Virus record (IMG/VR): IMGVR_UViG_3300015360_000068
Span: 1 to 47,245 of that record
DNA: 47,245 bases
From: a virus
Strand: one strand, 5' to 3'
Of this stretch, positions 34,347-42,566 are shown piece by piece (the first letter of the stretch is position 1; each line of letters starts with the position of its first letter). The notes under the pieces are model-generated. The model did not search any database. It was not told where the DNA came from and worked only from the letters and a program-made list of their open reading frames with translations. Both the position numbers and the translations under genes were made by a program.

Positions 34347-35701
34347 AACTCGGCTGGAACCTGCTGGTCTCGTCCTACTGGAACAACGTCCCCACGCACG
34401 CGAACCTGCTCCGGCAGACGTCGCCGAAACCGCCGGGCGAGTGGGCGATCGTCGTCAACGACACCGTGGCATCGGGTCTGAAGGGCAAGACGCTCTACGG
34501 GGTCGGCATGGAAAAGCTGCAACTCTCCGGCGTCCGCCCTGGGCCCAAGTCGCCGTTCCCCTTCATCGACGTGTTCGATGTCGTGGACGACCAGATCCGT
34601 GTCCGCATCACGGACGATCCGCCCGTGAGCATGCCCTACCTGACGTTGAGCGACACCCAGTGGGTGGCGAATGTCACGGGGCTCAACCCGCACCTGCGCA
34701 CGATGCTCGCCGTCAGCCCCGGGCCGGTGCGTGTGATGGACCTCTGCGGGCCGTACTCGCTGCGCGGGGTGCAACCGCCACCGCATCCGTTCTCCGTGAC
34801 CGGTTACAACATCCGCCCCGAGGAACAGGCCCAGGGGTGGAGCGATCAGTACGGGTGGGCATGGGAGGACATCGCCGCGTTGGCGGTGCCGGACCTCTAC
34901 GTGAACATCCCAACGCACGTGAACGACGCCGGCGCGCGCGAGTGCGGCCGGCTGCTCGGGAAGGCGCTCGTGCAGCAGCCGGGTGGGCCCACGCGCAACG
35001 TGCGTGTGGCGTTCAGCAACGAGGGCTGGCGGCCGGGGAACCGGATCCGCCAGTGGGCCCAGGACACGCTGCTGCACCTGAGCACCGAGGCGGACGCCGA
35101 AGTGCGTCTGGCCGATGCGTGGTGCAAGCACGCGGCGCGGATGGTCAGCGAGTTCGTCGTGGGCTTCCGGATCGCATCTGCGCTTCCGGTGCAGCGTGTC
35201 GTCGAATGGTGGTCGCGCGTCCCCTGGGCGTTCCAGCTCGATCCATGGAACGGTCTTCAACCGGTGTGCGAGTCGGTGCGGGAGACGGTGCGCACGTCCT
35301 TCGACGCCATCGCGATCGCACCCTACTGCGGAGAGGGGGAGGTTTCCGCTACACCGTCAGCGGACCGCATCGCGCGTGACACCGTGCAAGCCGTGAGCGA
35401 GGCGTTCGTGTGGCGCGGGATCGCGAACGATCTGGGCAAGGAGCTGATCGGTTACGAAGGCGGCTTCCACTACGGCGGCGCTGGCGGAGTCGCGTTGCAC
35501 ATGTCGCCGCAGGCGGAGGCCGGGTTGCTGGAGTACCTGCGCGCGATGCGTCCTCACTTCGACGCGTTCTGCCTGTACGGCGCTGCCGGGCCAGAGGCAT
35601 CGGCCAAGTTTGGCACGTGGTCGCATCTCGGCTCACCGAAAGAGTACACGGCGCCCGGGCCAAAGATTCGTGCGATCGCTCGCTTTCTCGGTCTCGGGTA
35701 G
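34343..35701 (+). CDS. GH-A-like glycosidase, possible endolysin or virion hydrolase
   Basis: 452 aa. The second half looks like a GH-A TIM barrel: LYVNIPTHVNDAG, RVAFSNEGWRPG and AIAIAPYCGEG, with ELIGYEGGFHYGG near the end. In this clan the acid/base Glu follows Asn (SNE) and the nucleophile Glu is on a later strand (YEGG), and both are present. The N-terminal part seems to be a beta domain. There is no signal peptide. A two-span membrane gene overlaps it upstream, so a lysis role is plausible. A polysaccharide-degrading virion enzyme is the alternative. Confidence 0.55.
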   Translation: MKLGWNLLVSSYWNNVPTHANLLRQTSPKPPGEWAIVVNDTVASGLKGKTLYGVGMEKLQLSGVRPGPKSPFPFIDVFDVVDDQIRVRITDDPPVSMPYLTLSDTQWVANVTGLNPHLRTMLAVSPGPVRVMDLCGPYSLRGVQPPPHPFSVTGYNIRPEEQAQGWSDQYGWAWEDIAALAVPDLYVNIPTHVNDAGARECGRLLGKALVQQPGGPTRNVRVAFSNEGWRPGNRIRQWAQDTLLHLSTEADAEVRLADAWCKHAARMVSEFVVGFRIASALPVQRVVEWWSRVPWAFQLDPWNGLQPVCESVRETVRTSFDAIAIAPYCGEGEVSATPSADRIARDTVQAVSEAFVWRGIANDLGKELIGYEGGFHYGGAGGVALHMSPQAEAGLLEYLRAMRPHFDAFCLYGAAGPEASAKFGTWSHLGSPKEYTAPGPKIRAIARFLGLG

Positions 35702-35723
35702 TTCTCTTTTCTGGAACGTGGGG

Positions 35724-35729
35724 TAGGCT
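35724..35729 (+). promoter_or_regulatory. Candidate -10 element (TAGGCT) opening the replication module
   Basis: TAGGCT lies 10 bases before ATG 35740. AGTTCTCTTTT (35700-35710) upstream is the reverse complement of AAAAGAGAACT at 31658-31668. No ribosome binding site is visible before the ATG. Confidence 0.35.
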
Positions 35730-35739
35730 TCGCCACCCG

Positions 35740-36279
35740 ATGAGCGACCCCTACGCACAGTTCCGCACGGCACCGCCCGACCCGACCGGACTCAACTCGC
35801 TGCTTCGCCGGCGTGCCGACTTGCAAGAGCTGCACGCGGCGCAGAAGGCCGCGTTGCAGGACACCACGACGCAACTTCAACTCCTCGAAGATGACGAGCT
35901 GCCGGCGGTGATGGACCAGCTCGGCGTGCAGGAGCTGATCCACGATGGACTAAAGTTCGCGGTCGATGTCAAGGTCTCGCACAGTGTGCCCGCGGATCGT
36001 CGGCCAGCGGCGATTGCGTGGCTGGAGGCGAATGGGCACAGCGGCCTCGTGAAGGACATGATCGAGATCGCGTTCGCGCGCGGGCGCGACGAAGAAGCGG
36101 GGAAGCTCTACGAGGAACTGCTGAGCCGTTTCCCTGCCGATATGCGGCGTGAGCGCTGGGTCGAGCCGGCCACGCTCGGCGCGTTCGTGCGCGAGACGTA
36201 CCAGGACGGAGGCCAGTTGCCGGTGGATCTGTTCGGCATCTACGTGCGCCGCTTCTGCAAGATCACCCCGGTAAAGTGA
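35740..36279 (+). CDS. Conserved phage replication-module protein of unknown function
   Basis: 179 aa. The N-terminal half is a helical coiled region (LLRRRADLQELHAAQKAAL, TQLQLLEDDELPAVMDQLG). The C-terminal half has KVSHSVPADRRPAAIAWLEA, NGHSGLVKDMIEI, VEPATLGAFVRE and LPVDLFGIYVRRFCKI. I recognise this pattern from uncharacterised proteins of podo- and siphophages that lie next to replication genes. A DNA-binding or recombination-related role is a guess from context. It is followed after 56 bases by a second conserved replication-module gene. Confidence 0.5.
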   Translation: MSDPYAQFRTAPPDPTGLNSLLRRRADLQELHAAQKAALQDTTTQLQLLEDDELPAVMDQLGVQELIHDGLKFAVDVKVSHSVPADRRPAAIAWLEANGHSGLVKDMIEIAFARGRDEEAGKLYEELLSRFPADMRRERWVEPATLGAFVRETYQDGGQLPVDLFGIYVRRFCKITPVK

Positions 36280-36335
36280 GTTGCGCGGACGTTCCGCGTA
36301 GCCGCCTGCTGGGACAAACGAAGGACCGAAGAACG

Positions 36336-37214
36336 ATGAACGAGAAAGAGAAGACGGAGATCGCGCCGCAGCAGGCGGCGCACGTGTCGACCCACGTGGA
36401 CTACGGCGACCATGCCGGCGGCGGCTGGGGCGACACGTCCCAGAGCGACATCGGGATCCCGATGGTCGGGATCGTGCAAACGAACAGCCCGCAGGTGAAG
36501 CCGCAGCACCCGAAGTACATCGAGGGCGCCCAGGTCGGTGACCTGTTCAACACGGTGCGGAAGACGATCATCGGGCAGCCGTTCGTGTTCGTCCCGTGCT
36601 ACGCGATGAAGGCGTGGGTCGAGTGGATCCCGCGGCAGGGCGCCCAGCCGGGCGGGTTCGTCGCCGCGCATCCGCTGGACAACGTGCCGGAGGGCTGGAA
36701 GCCGGCGCCCGCCGGCAAGAGCGGCAAGGTCAAGAAGGGTCTGCGCGTGTTGCCCAACGGCAACGAACTGGTCGATACGGCGTACTGGTACGGCTACCGA
36801 CTCGCCGAGTTCGGCGGTCTCGACCCGGCGGAGCCGCTGGTCGTCCCGTTCTCCTCCACGAAGTTCGGGCCCTTCCGCGGCATCATGGCGAAGCTCTGGA
36901 CGATGCGCGGGCGCCCGCCCATCTACGCGTTCAGGCTCCGGTTCGGGACGTTCCCCGACACGAACCCGCTGGGCGAGTTCTGGAACTACATGATCGAACC
37001 GGCCACGGTGGGCGCATCGGGTGAGCTGGTCGCAGCGCAGAACACGACCGACTGCATGATCCCGCCGATGCTCGACGGGCAGCCGCACCCGTTGCTGGTG
37101 CTGGGCAAGACGATCTGCGAGCAGGTGCAGGGCGGCAAGACGCAGGCCGCCTACCAGACGAGCGATGACGACCGGCAGGGCGGCGTCGACAGCGCTGCGC
37201 CGCTGCCCTTCTGA
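36336..37214 (+). CDS. Conserved phage protein, possible ssDNA-binding protein
   Basis: 292 aa from ATG 36336, with GAAGGA about 14 bases upstream. SDIGIPMVGIVQTNSPQVKP, YIEGAQVGDLFNTV, FVFVPCYAMKAWVEW and VLPNGNELVDTAYWYGY follow a phage family found near polymerases and helicases. The C-terminus is acidic and ends in phenylalanine (DDDRQGG then PLPF), reminiscent of the tails that single-stranded DNA-binding proteins use to contact replication partners. The ssDNA-binding idea is an inference; no OB-fold motif can be proven by eye. Confidence 0.45.
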   Translation: MNEKEKTEIAPQQAAHVSTHVDYGDHAGGGWGDTSQSDIGIPMVGIVQTNSPQVKPQHPKYIEGAQVGDLFNTVRKTIIGQPFVFVPCYAMKAWVEWIPRQGAQPGGFVAAHPLDNVPEGWKPAPAGKSGKVKKGLRVLPNGNELVDTAYWYGYRLAEFGGLDPAEPLVVPFSSTKFGPFRGIMAKLWTMRGRPPIYAFRLRFGTFPDTNPLGEFWNYMIEPATVGASGELVAAQNTTDCMIPPMLDGQPHPLLVLGKTICEQVQGGKTQAAYQTSDDDRQGGVDSAAPLPF

Positions 37215-37221
37215 AACAAAA

Positions 37222-37362
37222 GGTTCTCGGAAACGGGAACCTGTGCTAGAGTTCAAGTGCTCCGAGAGAGCAGAGAGAAGCCAACCAGAGTGCATGGCCT
37301 TGGTTGGTAACGAGGCAGCGGCCCGGATCATCGCCTTGGCGATGATCCGGGCCGCGTTTTTT
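37222..37362 (+). ncRNA. Candidate structured RNA between two replication genes
   Basis: This ~140-base gap holds three helices in a row. GGTTCTCG and CGGGAACC pair around a GAAA tetraloop (37222-37241, one G-U pair). CCAACCA and TGGTTGG pair around a ~13-base loop (about 37281-37307). The third is the terminator hairpin. A TGTGCTAGAGT (37242-37252) resembling an extended -10 could start a separate short RNA. It may be an independent small RNA or only a transcript end plus leader. Confidence 0.4.
37318..37362 (+). terminator. Strong intrinsic terminator
   Basis: An 18-bp perfect stem (37318-37335 with 37338-37355) has a tight loop and is followed by G and six T residues (37357-37362). It is the clearest intrinsic terminator in the window. 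It stops transcription from the upstream gene or the candidate RNA, directly before the GGAGG of the helicase gene. Confidence 0.9.
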
Positions 37363-37376
37363 CGGAGGCAGGTCGG

Positions 37377-38594
37377 ATGGAAGACTGGGTCTGGACGGAG
37401 CAACAGCAGGCGGCGATCGACAAGGCGACGGCTTGGCTGGCGGAAGGGCGTGAGCCGATCTTCCGGTTGAGCGGGCACGCGGGCAGTGGGAAGTCGGTAA
37501 TGTCCCGCGCGCTGGCGGCAACTGCGAAACGCGTCAAGTTCTGCGCGCCCACCGGAAAAGCTGCCGCGCGCCTGCGCGACTTGGGCTGCCCGAACTCGAC
37601 GACCGTGCACCGGTTGATCTACACACCGGTCAACGACGAGGAGATCCAGCTCCTAGAAGTCGCGCTGACGGGTCTTCAGGAGCTATTCGCACAGACAGAA
37701 GACCCCACGGAGAAGGCGCGGTTGTCGGAGAAGGAGCGCGTCACGTCACAGCAGCTCCGCACCATGCAGAACGAACGCGGGGTCAAGTTCGTGCGCAACG
37801 AGGCCAGCGACCTCCCCGAGGCCGATCTCGTGGTGGTCGACGAGTCGTCCATGGTCAGCAGCGACATGGCCGAGGACTTGTGCTCGTTCAACGTGCCCGT
37901 CCTCGCCCTGGGCGATCCTGCGCAGCTCCCCCCGGTGCAGGGGGTGGGCTTCTTCAGCGAGAAACCGCCGGACGTCCTGCTGACTGATGTGCATCGGCAG
38001 GCGCTCGGGTCCCCTATCCTGGGCGCAGCGACCGCGGTGCGCACGGGCAAGAGCTTCATGCCCTACGTGGACGGGGACGCGCTCCGTTACGTACGGCGCG
38101 GCGAGCGCATGGACGACGACTACGTCAAGCAGACGCAGATCGTCTGCGGCCGCAACGCGACACGCTACGAGGTCAACCGGCGCGTGCGCGACCTCTTGGG
38201 CTTCGGTGCGTTGTCACCCTACCCGGTGGTCGGTGACCGGATCATTTGCAAGCGCAACGACTACAAGCAAGGGCTGCTGAACGGTGATCTCTTCGTGGTC
38301 GAGGAGGTCGGTCAAGTCTGGAAGAACGTGATCGCGCTCGTTGTGTCGCAGGGGATGCGGGCTCTTCCTGTTCTTGCGCAGCTCGACCGTTTCGTGGACG
38401 GTACGGCCCCCTTGCGCAGCATGGCCACGCCCTTCGAGTTCTCCTACGGAATCACGGTGCATGCTGCCCAGGGATCGCAGTGGGATGAGCTGATCCTGCT
38501 CGACGAGAACTACTGCTTCAAAGCCAACAAGACGAAATGGCTATACACCGGCATCACCCGCGCAGCAAAACGCCTGACCATCGTGCAGACTTGA
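37377..38594 (+). CDS. Dda/RecD-like SF1 DNA helicase
   Basis: 405 aa, with GGAGG (37364-37368) 8 bases before ATG 37377. The motifs are those of a 5'-3' SF1B helicase: WTEQQQAAIDKA (Q motif), LSGHAGSGKSV (Walker A, residues ~31-41), FCAPTGKAAARL (Ia), LVVVDESSMVS (Walker B), LALGDPAQLPPV (III), FSYGITVHAAQGSQWDE (V) and WLYTGITRAAKRL (VI). Dda-type helicases clear proteins from DNA and remodel forks during phage replication. The stop codon lies in TTGAC at the end of a TnpB element, so the C-terminus may have been altered by that insertion. All motifs are complete. Confidence 0.85.
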   Translation: MEDWVWTEQQQAAIDKATAWLAEGREPIFRLSGHAGSGKSVMSRALAATAKRVKFCAPTGKAAARLRDLGCPNSTTVHRLIYTPVNDEEIQLLEVALTGLQELFAQTEDPTEKARLSEKERVTSQQLRTMQNERGVKFVRNEASDLPEADLVVVDESSMVSSDMAEDLCSFNVPVLALGDPAQLPPVQGVGFFSEKPPDVLLTDVHRQALGSPILGAATAVRTGKSFMPYVDGDALRYVRRGERMDDDYVKQTQIVCGRNATRYEVNRRVRDLLGFGALSPYPVVGDRIICKRNDYKQGLLNGDLFVVEEVGQVWKNVIALVVSQGMRALPVLAQLDRFVDGTAPLRSMATPFEFSYGITVHAAQGSQWDELILLDENYCFKANKTKWLYTGITRAAKRLTIVQT

Positions 38595-38750
38595 CATCCT
38601 CCCCGCCCTAAAGGGCGGGGATTCCCGGCTTCGCAGCCGAGCGTTCCTGCTTCAACCCCGACTGCACCGCATTCCGGAGAACACGTTGACTGACATCAGG
38701 TCCACAGGCGGCCACCGCGAGTCCCGCGGCCAAAATATTCTTCGCAGCGT
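38591..38750 (-). ncRNA. Predicted omega RNA region of the TnpB element
   Basis: In this family the guide RNA is transcribed from the 3' end of tnpB through the right-end hairpin, and the bases past the element end act as guide. Here the guide would run, on the minus strand, into the helicase 3' end, starting GTCTGCACGATGG. This is inferred from family knowledge; only the hairpin is seen directly. Confidence 0.4.
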
Positions 38751-39810
38751 TGTGGTCTCGGTCGTGCGCTGCGCCGCAACCTTCGCACCGCCAGTTGCGC
38801 GTGCTGAGGTCAAGACGTTCGAGTACCAAACCACAGGCGCTGCACGTCTTGCTGCTCGGAAACCAGCGGTCGACCTTCACGAGCTGACGCCCGTACCAGT
38901 CGCACTTGTATTCGAGCTGCCTCACAAGCTCGGACCATCCAGCATCGCTGATACTTCGAGCCAGCGACCGATTGCGGACCATTCCACGGACGTTGAGATC
39001 CTCGACGACGATCGCTTGGTTTTCGCGAACGAGCCGCGTGCTCAACTTGTGGAGATGGTCCCGACGTCGGTCGGTGACACGGGCATGGAGGCGAGTCAGC
39101 TTGATCCGGGCCTTCTCTCTGTTCTTGGATCCTTTCTTCGTTCGGGCATGACGCCGGGAGAGGATGCGCTTGCGCGCCAGCTCCCTGTTGTCGTGACGGG
39201 GGTTGGGGACGTGCTCTCCAGTAGAGAGCGTGACCAAGCTGTTCAATCCAACGTCGATGCCAACGGCGGCCTTGAGCTTCTTCAGCGGCTTGATGCTCAA
39301 GTCGTCGCAGAGAATCGAGACGTGCCATCGCCCCGTGGCGTCGAGGCTAACCGTGACGCTGGATGGCTCGGCGCCAGCGGGCAGGGGACGCGACCAGCGG
39401 ATGGCCAACGGCTCCGACATCTTCGCGAGATGGACCTCGCCGCCCGCCATGCGGAACGCGCTGCGCGTGAACTCGATCGATCCGCCCTGACGACGCCTCT
39501 TGAAGCTGGGGTACTTTGCGCGCTTAGCGAAGAAGTTGGAGTAAGCCGCCTGCAGGTGTCGCAGCGCCTGCTGCATGGGAACGCTCGACACCTCGTTCAG
39601 GAACGACAGATCGTTGGTCTTCTTCCAAGCGGTCAGCGCGGCGCTCTGCTCGGCGTAGCCGATGGACTTCTTGCCCTCGGTCCATGCCTCCGAGCGCGCG
39701 TGCAGGGCCTTGTTGTAGACCAGCCGGCAGCAACCCAGCGTTCGACGCAGCAACGGCTCCTGCTCAGGGGTCGGGTAGAAACGGTATCGAAAGCTCCTAA
39801 GCACCCTCAC
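38608..39810 (-). CDS. tnpB: TnpB RNA-guided nuclease
   Basis: 400 aa, full length for TnpB. The N-terminal part is the usual RYRFYPTPEQE, then LGCCRLVYNKAL. The RuvC triad appears as GIDVGLNSLVTL (Asp, about residue 188), VVEDLNVRGM (Glu, about 272) and AHDRDHNAAKNI (Asp, about 353). A zinc finger lies between them: CSACG and CEGCG. All catalytic residues are present, so the nuclease could be active. TnpB cuts DNA guided by an omega RNA and promotes retention of its element. It needs a TnpA in trans to move. The N-terminus is at the right map end, and the gene is antisense to the phage operon. Confidence 0.9.
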   Translation of the reverse strand: MRVLRSFRYRFYPTPEQEPLLRRTLGCCRLVYNKALHARSEAWTEGKKSIGYAEQSAALTAWKKTNDLSFLNEVSSVPMQQALRHLQAAYSNFFAKRAKYPSFKRRRQGGSIEFTRSAFRMAGGEVHLAKMSEPLAIRWSRPLPAGAEPSSVTVSLDATGRWHVSILCDDLSIKPLKKLKAAVGIDVGLNSLVTLSTGEHVPNPRHDNRELARKRILSRRHARTKKGSKNREKARIKLTRLHARVTDRRRDHLHKLSTRLVRENQAIVVEDLNVRGMVRNRSLARSISDAGWSELVRQLEYKCDWYGRQLVKVDRWFPSSKTCSACGLVLERLDLSTRNWRCEGCGAAHDRDHNAAKNILAAGLAVAACGPDVSQRVLRNAVQSGLKQERSAAKPGIPAL

Positions 39811-39893
39811 AGGGTAGACAGCCTTCGTGTAAGGGTCAATCCTAAATTGAAAGTCGGCCTAAAGGCCGAGGTTTCTAACCCAAAGGAGCACTG

Positions 39894-40199
39894 ATGACCG
39901 AGGAAACGCCCCCCACACCATCACCCGATCCGATCGGAGACGCGGCGAAGAGCAGCGTCGTCACCGGCGAGGAACAGAAGACGTGCGGCTGCGTCCACAC
40001 GTCCTTCGCCGACGGCCGAACCAAGATCAAGCCGTGCGTGAGTTGCGCGATGCACCATGCCGCGGCGTCGTTGCAGCGCGCTGCGCAGGCACTCAACGAC
40101 GCCGCTGTGGGCGTCGAGGCGACGGCTCGCGCGATGCAGGCTCCTCCCACGCCCGCGCCGATCCTGCGCCCCGTCAGCATCCTTCCGACGGGGTTCTGA
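39894..40199 (+). CDS. Small cysteine-containing protein of unknown function
   Basis: 101 aa, with AAAGGAG before ATG 39894. The central part has CGCVHTSFADGRTKIKPCVSC, a possible zinc site (CxC and CxxC), followed by a helix (ASLQRAAQALNDAAVGV). The ends are Pro/Thr-rich and likely flexible. It is the first gene after the TnpB element and lies 28 bases before the polymerase. The ribosome binding site is close to the element end and may belong to the original phage sequence. Confidence 0.45.
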   Translation: MTEETPPTPSPDPIGDAAKSSVVTGEEQKTCGCVHTSFADGRTKIKPCVSCAMHHAAASLQRAAQALNDAAVGVEATARAMQAPPTPAPILRPVSILPTGF

Positions 40200-40227
40200 G
40201 CATGGGCGCCCCTCGCATCCCGCCACC

Positions 40228-42117
40228 GTGACGCAGCTTCCGTTGTTTCGCCCCAAGGCCGCATGGCGCCCGCCCCGGCTGTCCGACCTTCCCTCGTGGG
40301 CGACCGCGAAGCGGGTCGCGGTCGACGTGGAGACCCGCGACCCGTCCCTGAAGACCCTGGGCCCGGGGGTGCGACGGGGCGCCTACATCGTGGGGATCTC
40401 CTTCGCGATCGAGGACGGTCCTGCCGTGTACCTGCCCATCGCGCACCCGGAGGACAACGTCGACAAGGAGGCCGCGCTGGCCTACCTACGCGAGCAGGCG
40501 GCCGTGTTCCGCGGGGATCTCTGCAACTTCAACCTGGGCTACGACATCGACTTCCTGGCCCAGGTTGGGATCGAGTACCGCCCGCGCTTCTTCCGTGACG
40601 CGCAGATCGCGGACGCGCTCATCCACGAGCTGCACGACAGCTACTCGTTGGAGTCGGTCGCGCAGCGGCATGGGTTCGCCGGCAAGGACACCGAGACGCT
40701 GTACGGCGCGGCGACCGCCTGGAATCTGGCGAACCCGCGAGGGGATCTGTGGAAGCTGCCCGCGCGCTACGTGGGCGCCTACGCCGAGCAGGACGCCCGG
40801 CTGCCGTTGCTTCTCCTGCGTCGACAGGAACGCGAGATCGAGCGGCAGGACCTGCAAGCGGTGTACGACCTGGAGAGCCGACTCCTGCCAGCGTTGGTGG
40901 CAATGCGCCGGCGCGGGGTGCGTGTGGACTTGGGACGCCTGCGCAAGGTGGACCAGTTCGCCGAGGAAGAGATCAACAAGTCGGTCGCCCTGGTCACGTC
41001 GAGCACGGGTGTGCGGGTCACTGCGCACGACATCTCGAAGTCGGCGCTGCTGGCCAAGGCGCTTGCGGCCGTCGGCGTGATCGTGCCGCAGACCAAGACG
41101 GGGAAGCCATCGGTGACCAAGGACTGGCTGAAGGCTGTCGATCACCCGGTGGCCCATGCGCTCGTGCGCGCGCGGAAGTTCGATCGAGTGCGCGGCACTT
41201 TCGTGGAGAGCATCCGCAAGCACGCGGTCGGCGACCGCATCCACACAACGTTCAACCAGTTGCCTCGGGCGAAGGACAACGACGCCGACGAAGAAGTGGG
41301 CGAGGACGGCGGCATCGCCGGCGCGCGCTACGGGCGGATGTCGTGCAGCAAGCCGAACCTTCAAAACCAACCGACGCGCGATCCCGAGATCGGCAAGATG
41401 TGGCGCTCGATCTTCGTGCCGGACGGCGAGCTGTGGGCCAGTTGCGACTACAGCCAACAGGAGCCTCGCATGCTCGTGCACTACGCCGAGGGTCTTGGGC
41501 TACCGCGCGCCGCGGAGCTGGGCGAACGCTTCCGCACGTCGAGCGTCGACTTCCACCAAGCGATGGCCGACATCACGAGCCTGCCACGCGATCCGGCGAA
41601 GACCATCTTCCTCGGCATGTGCTACGGCATGGGCGGAGCGAAGTTGTGCCGGTCGCTCGGGTTGCCCACGGTGTGGTCGACGAACAAGCACGGCCTACCG
41701 ATCGAAGTCGCTGGGCCAGAAGGGGAAGCGCTCATCACCCGGTTCGATCAGATGGTTCCGTTCGTGCGGCAGCTCTCGCGGTTGTGCGAGCAACAGGCCC
41801 GCGCGGTGGGCTTCATCCGCACGATCTACGGGCGGCGGTGCCGTTTCCCGCTGACCGAACACGGGTTCGACTGGACGCGCAAGGCGCTCAACCGCCTGAT
41901 TCAGGGAAGTTCCGCGGATCAGACGAAGCTGGCCACCGTCCTTGCCCACGAGCGCGGCATCCCCCTACAACTCCAGATCCACGACGAGCTGACCCTGTCC
42001 GTCGACGCGCGCTCTGAAGTCGATCCCCTCGCCGACCTCATGCGAACCTGTCTCGTGCTCCGCATCCCTTCTCGCGTCACGCCCAAGCTGGGCCCCTCGT
42101 GGGGCGAAGCGGTCTGA
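40228..42117 (+). CDS. Family A DNA polymerase with 3'-5' exonuclease
   Basis: About 629 aa from GTG 40228. The exonuclease domain has VAVDVETRD (Asp/Glu, residues ~31-35), NFNLGYDIDFL and YAEQDARLPL. The polymerase domain has CDYSQQEPRML (motif A, ~406-416), RDPAKTIFLGMCYGMGG (motif B with Lys and Tyr, ~456-472) and LQIHDELTL (motif C, ~582-590). It resembles T7-like replicative polymerases and lacks the 5' nuclease domain of bacterial PolA. A tiny ORF (MGAPRIPPP, 40202-40231) overlaps its start (GTGA) and might couple translation. The nuclease gene starts one base before its stop ends. Confidence 0.93.
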   Translation: MTQLPLFRPKAAWRPPRLSDLPSWATAKRVAVDVETRDPSLKTLGPGVRRGAYIVGISFAIEDGPAVYLPIAHPEDNVDKEAALAYLREQAAVFRGDLCNFNLGYDIDFLAQVGIEYRPRFFRDAQIADALIHELHDSYSLESVAQRHGFAGKDTETLYGAATAWNLANPRGDLWKLPARYVGAYAEQDARLPLLLLRRQEREIERQDLQAVYDLESRLLPALVAMRRRGVRVDLGRLRKVDQFAEEEINKSVALVTSSTGVRVTAHDISKSALLAKALAAVGVIVPQTKTGKPSVTKDWLKAVDHPVAHALVRARKFDRVRGTFVESIRKHAVGDRIHTTFNQLPRAKDNDADEEVGEDGGIAGARYGRMSCSKPNLQNQPTRDPEIGKMWRSIFVPDGELWASCDYSQQEPRMLVHYAEGLGLPRAAELGERFRTSSVDFHQAMADITSLPRDPAKTIFLGMCYGMGGAKLCRSLGLPTVWSTNKHGLPIEVAGPEGEALITRFDQMVPFVRQLSRLCEQQARAVGFIRTIYGRRCRFPLTEHGFDWTRKALNRLIQGSSADQTKLATVLAHERGIPLQLQIHDELTLSVDARSEVDPLADLMRTCLVLRIPSRVTPKLGPSWGEAV

Positions 42118-42566
42118 TGGCGAAGGAGGCAAGCATGCGTCGCGCGGTGCTGCTGGCGCTGAAGACGCTGGACGCGCAGCCGGTGGAGAACACCGCGCGT
42201 CCGGGGACGCCGGACGTGGAGTTCGTCGGCGGGTGGATCGAGTTGAAGTCGCTGCGCGCATGGCCCAAGCGCACCGCGACGCCCGTCGCGGTGCGTTCGT
42301 GGACGGCGCAGCAACGCGCGTGGCATGTGCGACGACACGCAGCGGGCGGGCACGTGTGGGTCCTGTTGCGTGTGGGCACGGACTGGTTACTCTTTTTGGG
42401 AACAGACGCAGCACGGTACCTCGGCATGATGTGCCGGGCCGAGCTGGAAGCGAAAGCGGTGAAGCGATGGCAGAGACGACTGGATCACGACGACTTACGA
42501 ACCTTCGTATCGGGACACTCAGCTACGCCGAGCGGCTCTTGCTCTGGCGGCGACGGGAGTCCCTGA
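42117..42566 (+). CDS. PD-(D/E)XK nuclease, possible Holliday-junction or VRR-type
   Basis: 149 aa from ATG 42117, sharing one base with the polymerase stop (ATG 42135 is an alternative). GTPDVEFVGGWIELKSL provides the PD...ExK core, followed by WTAQQRAWHVRRHAAGGHVWVLL, where a Gln in the next helix is usual in this fold. Small nucleases of this type resolve DNA junctions or trim replication products in phage replication modules. The C-terminus is Ser/Gly-rich and overlaps the next gene by 100 bases, so it may be dispensable. Confidence 0.6.
   Translation: MAKEASMRRAVLLALKTLDAQPVENTARPGTPDVEFVGGWIELKSLRAWPKRTATPVAVRSWTAQQRAWHVRRHAAGGHVWVLLRVGTDWLLFLGTDAARYLGMMCRAELEAKAVKRWQRRLDHDDLRTFVSGHSATPSGSCSGGDGSP

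Larger units (their letters stand above)
38591..39880 (-). mobile_element. IS200/IS605-family element, TnpB-only (IS1341-like)
   Basis: The element carries a single minus-strand tnpB and no tnpA. Its right end (left on the map) has TTGACATCCT and a perfect hairpin CCCCGCCC-TAAA-GGGCGGGG (38601-38620). Its left end (right on the map) has hairpin TCGGCC-TAAA-GGCCGA (39854-39869) followed by GGTTTCTAACCC. Subterminal imperfect hairpins instead of inverted terminal repeats are typical of this family. The exact outer borders are estimated. It lies between the Dda-like helicase and the next gene without breaking either open frame. Confidence 0.8.

Noticed and set aside
38686-39894. 402-codon plus-strand open frame across the TnpB gene
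   Set aside because: It is antisense to an intact TnpB with all catalytic residues and has no domain of its own.
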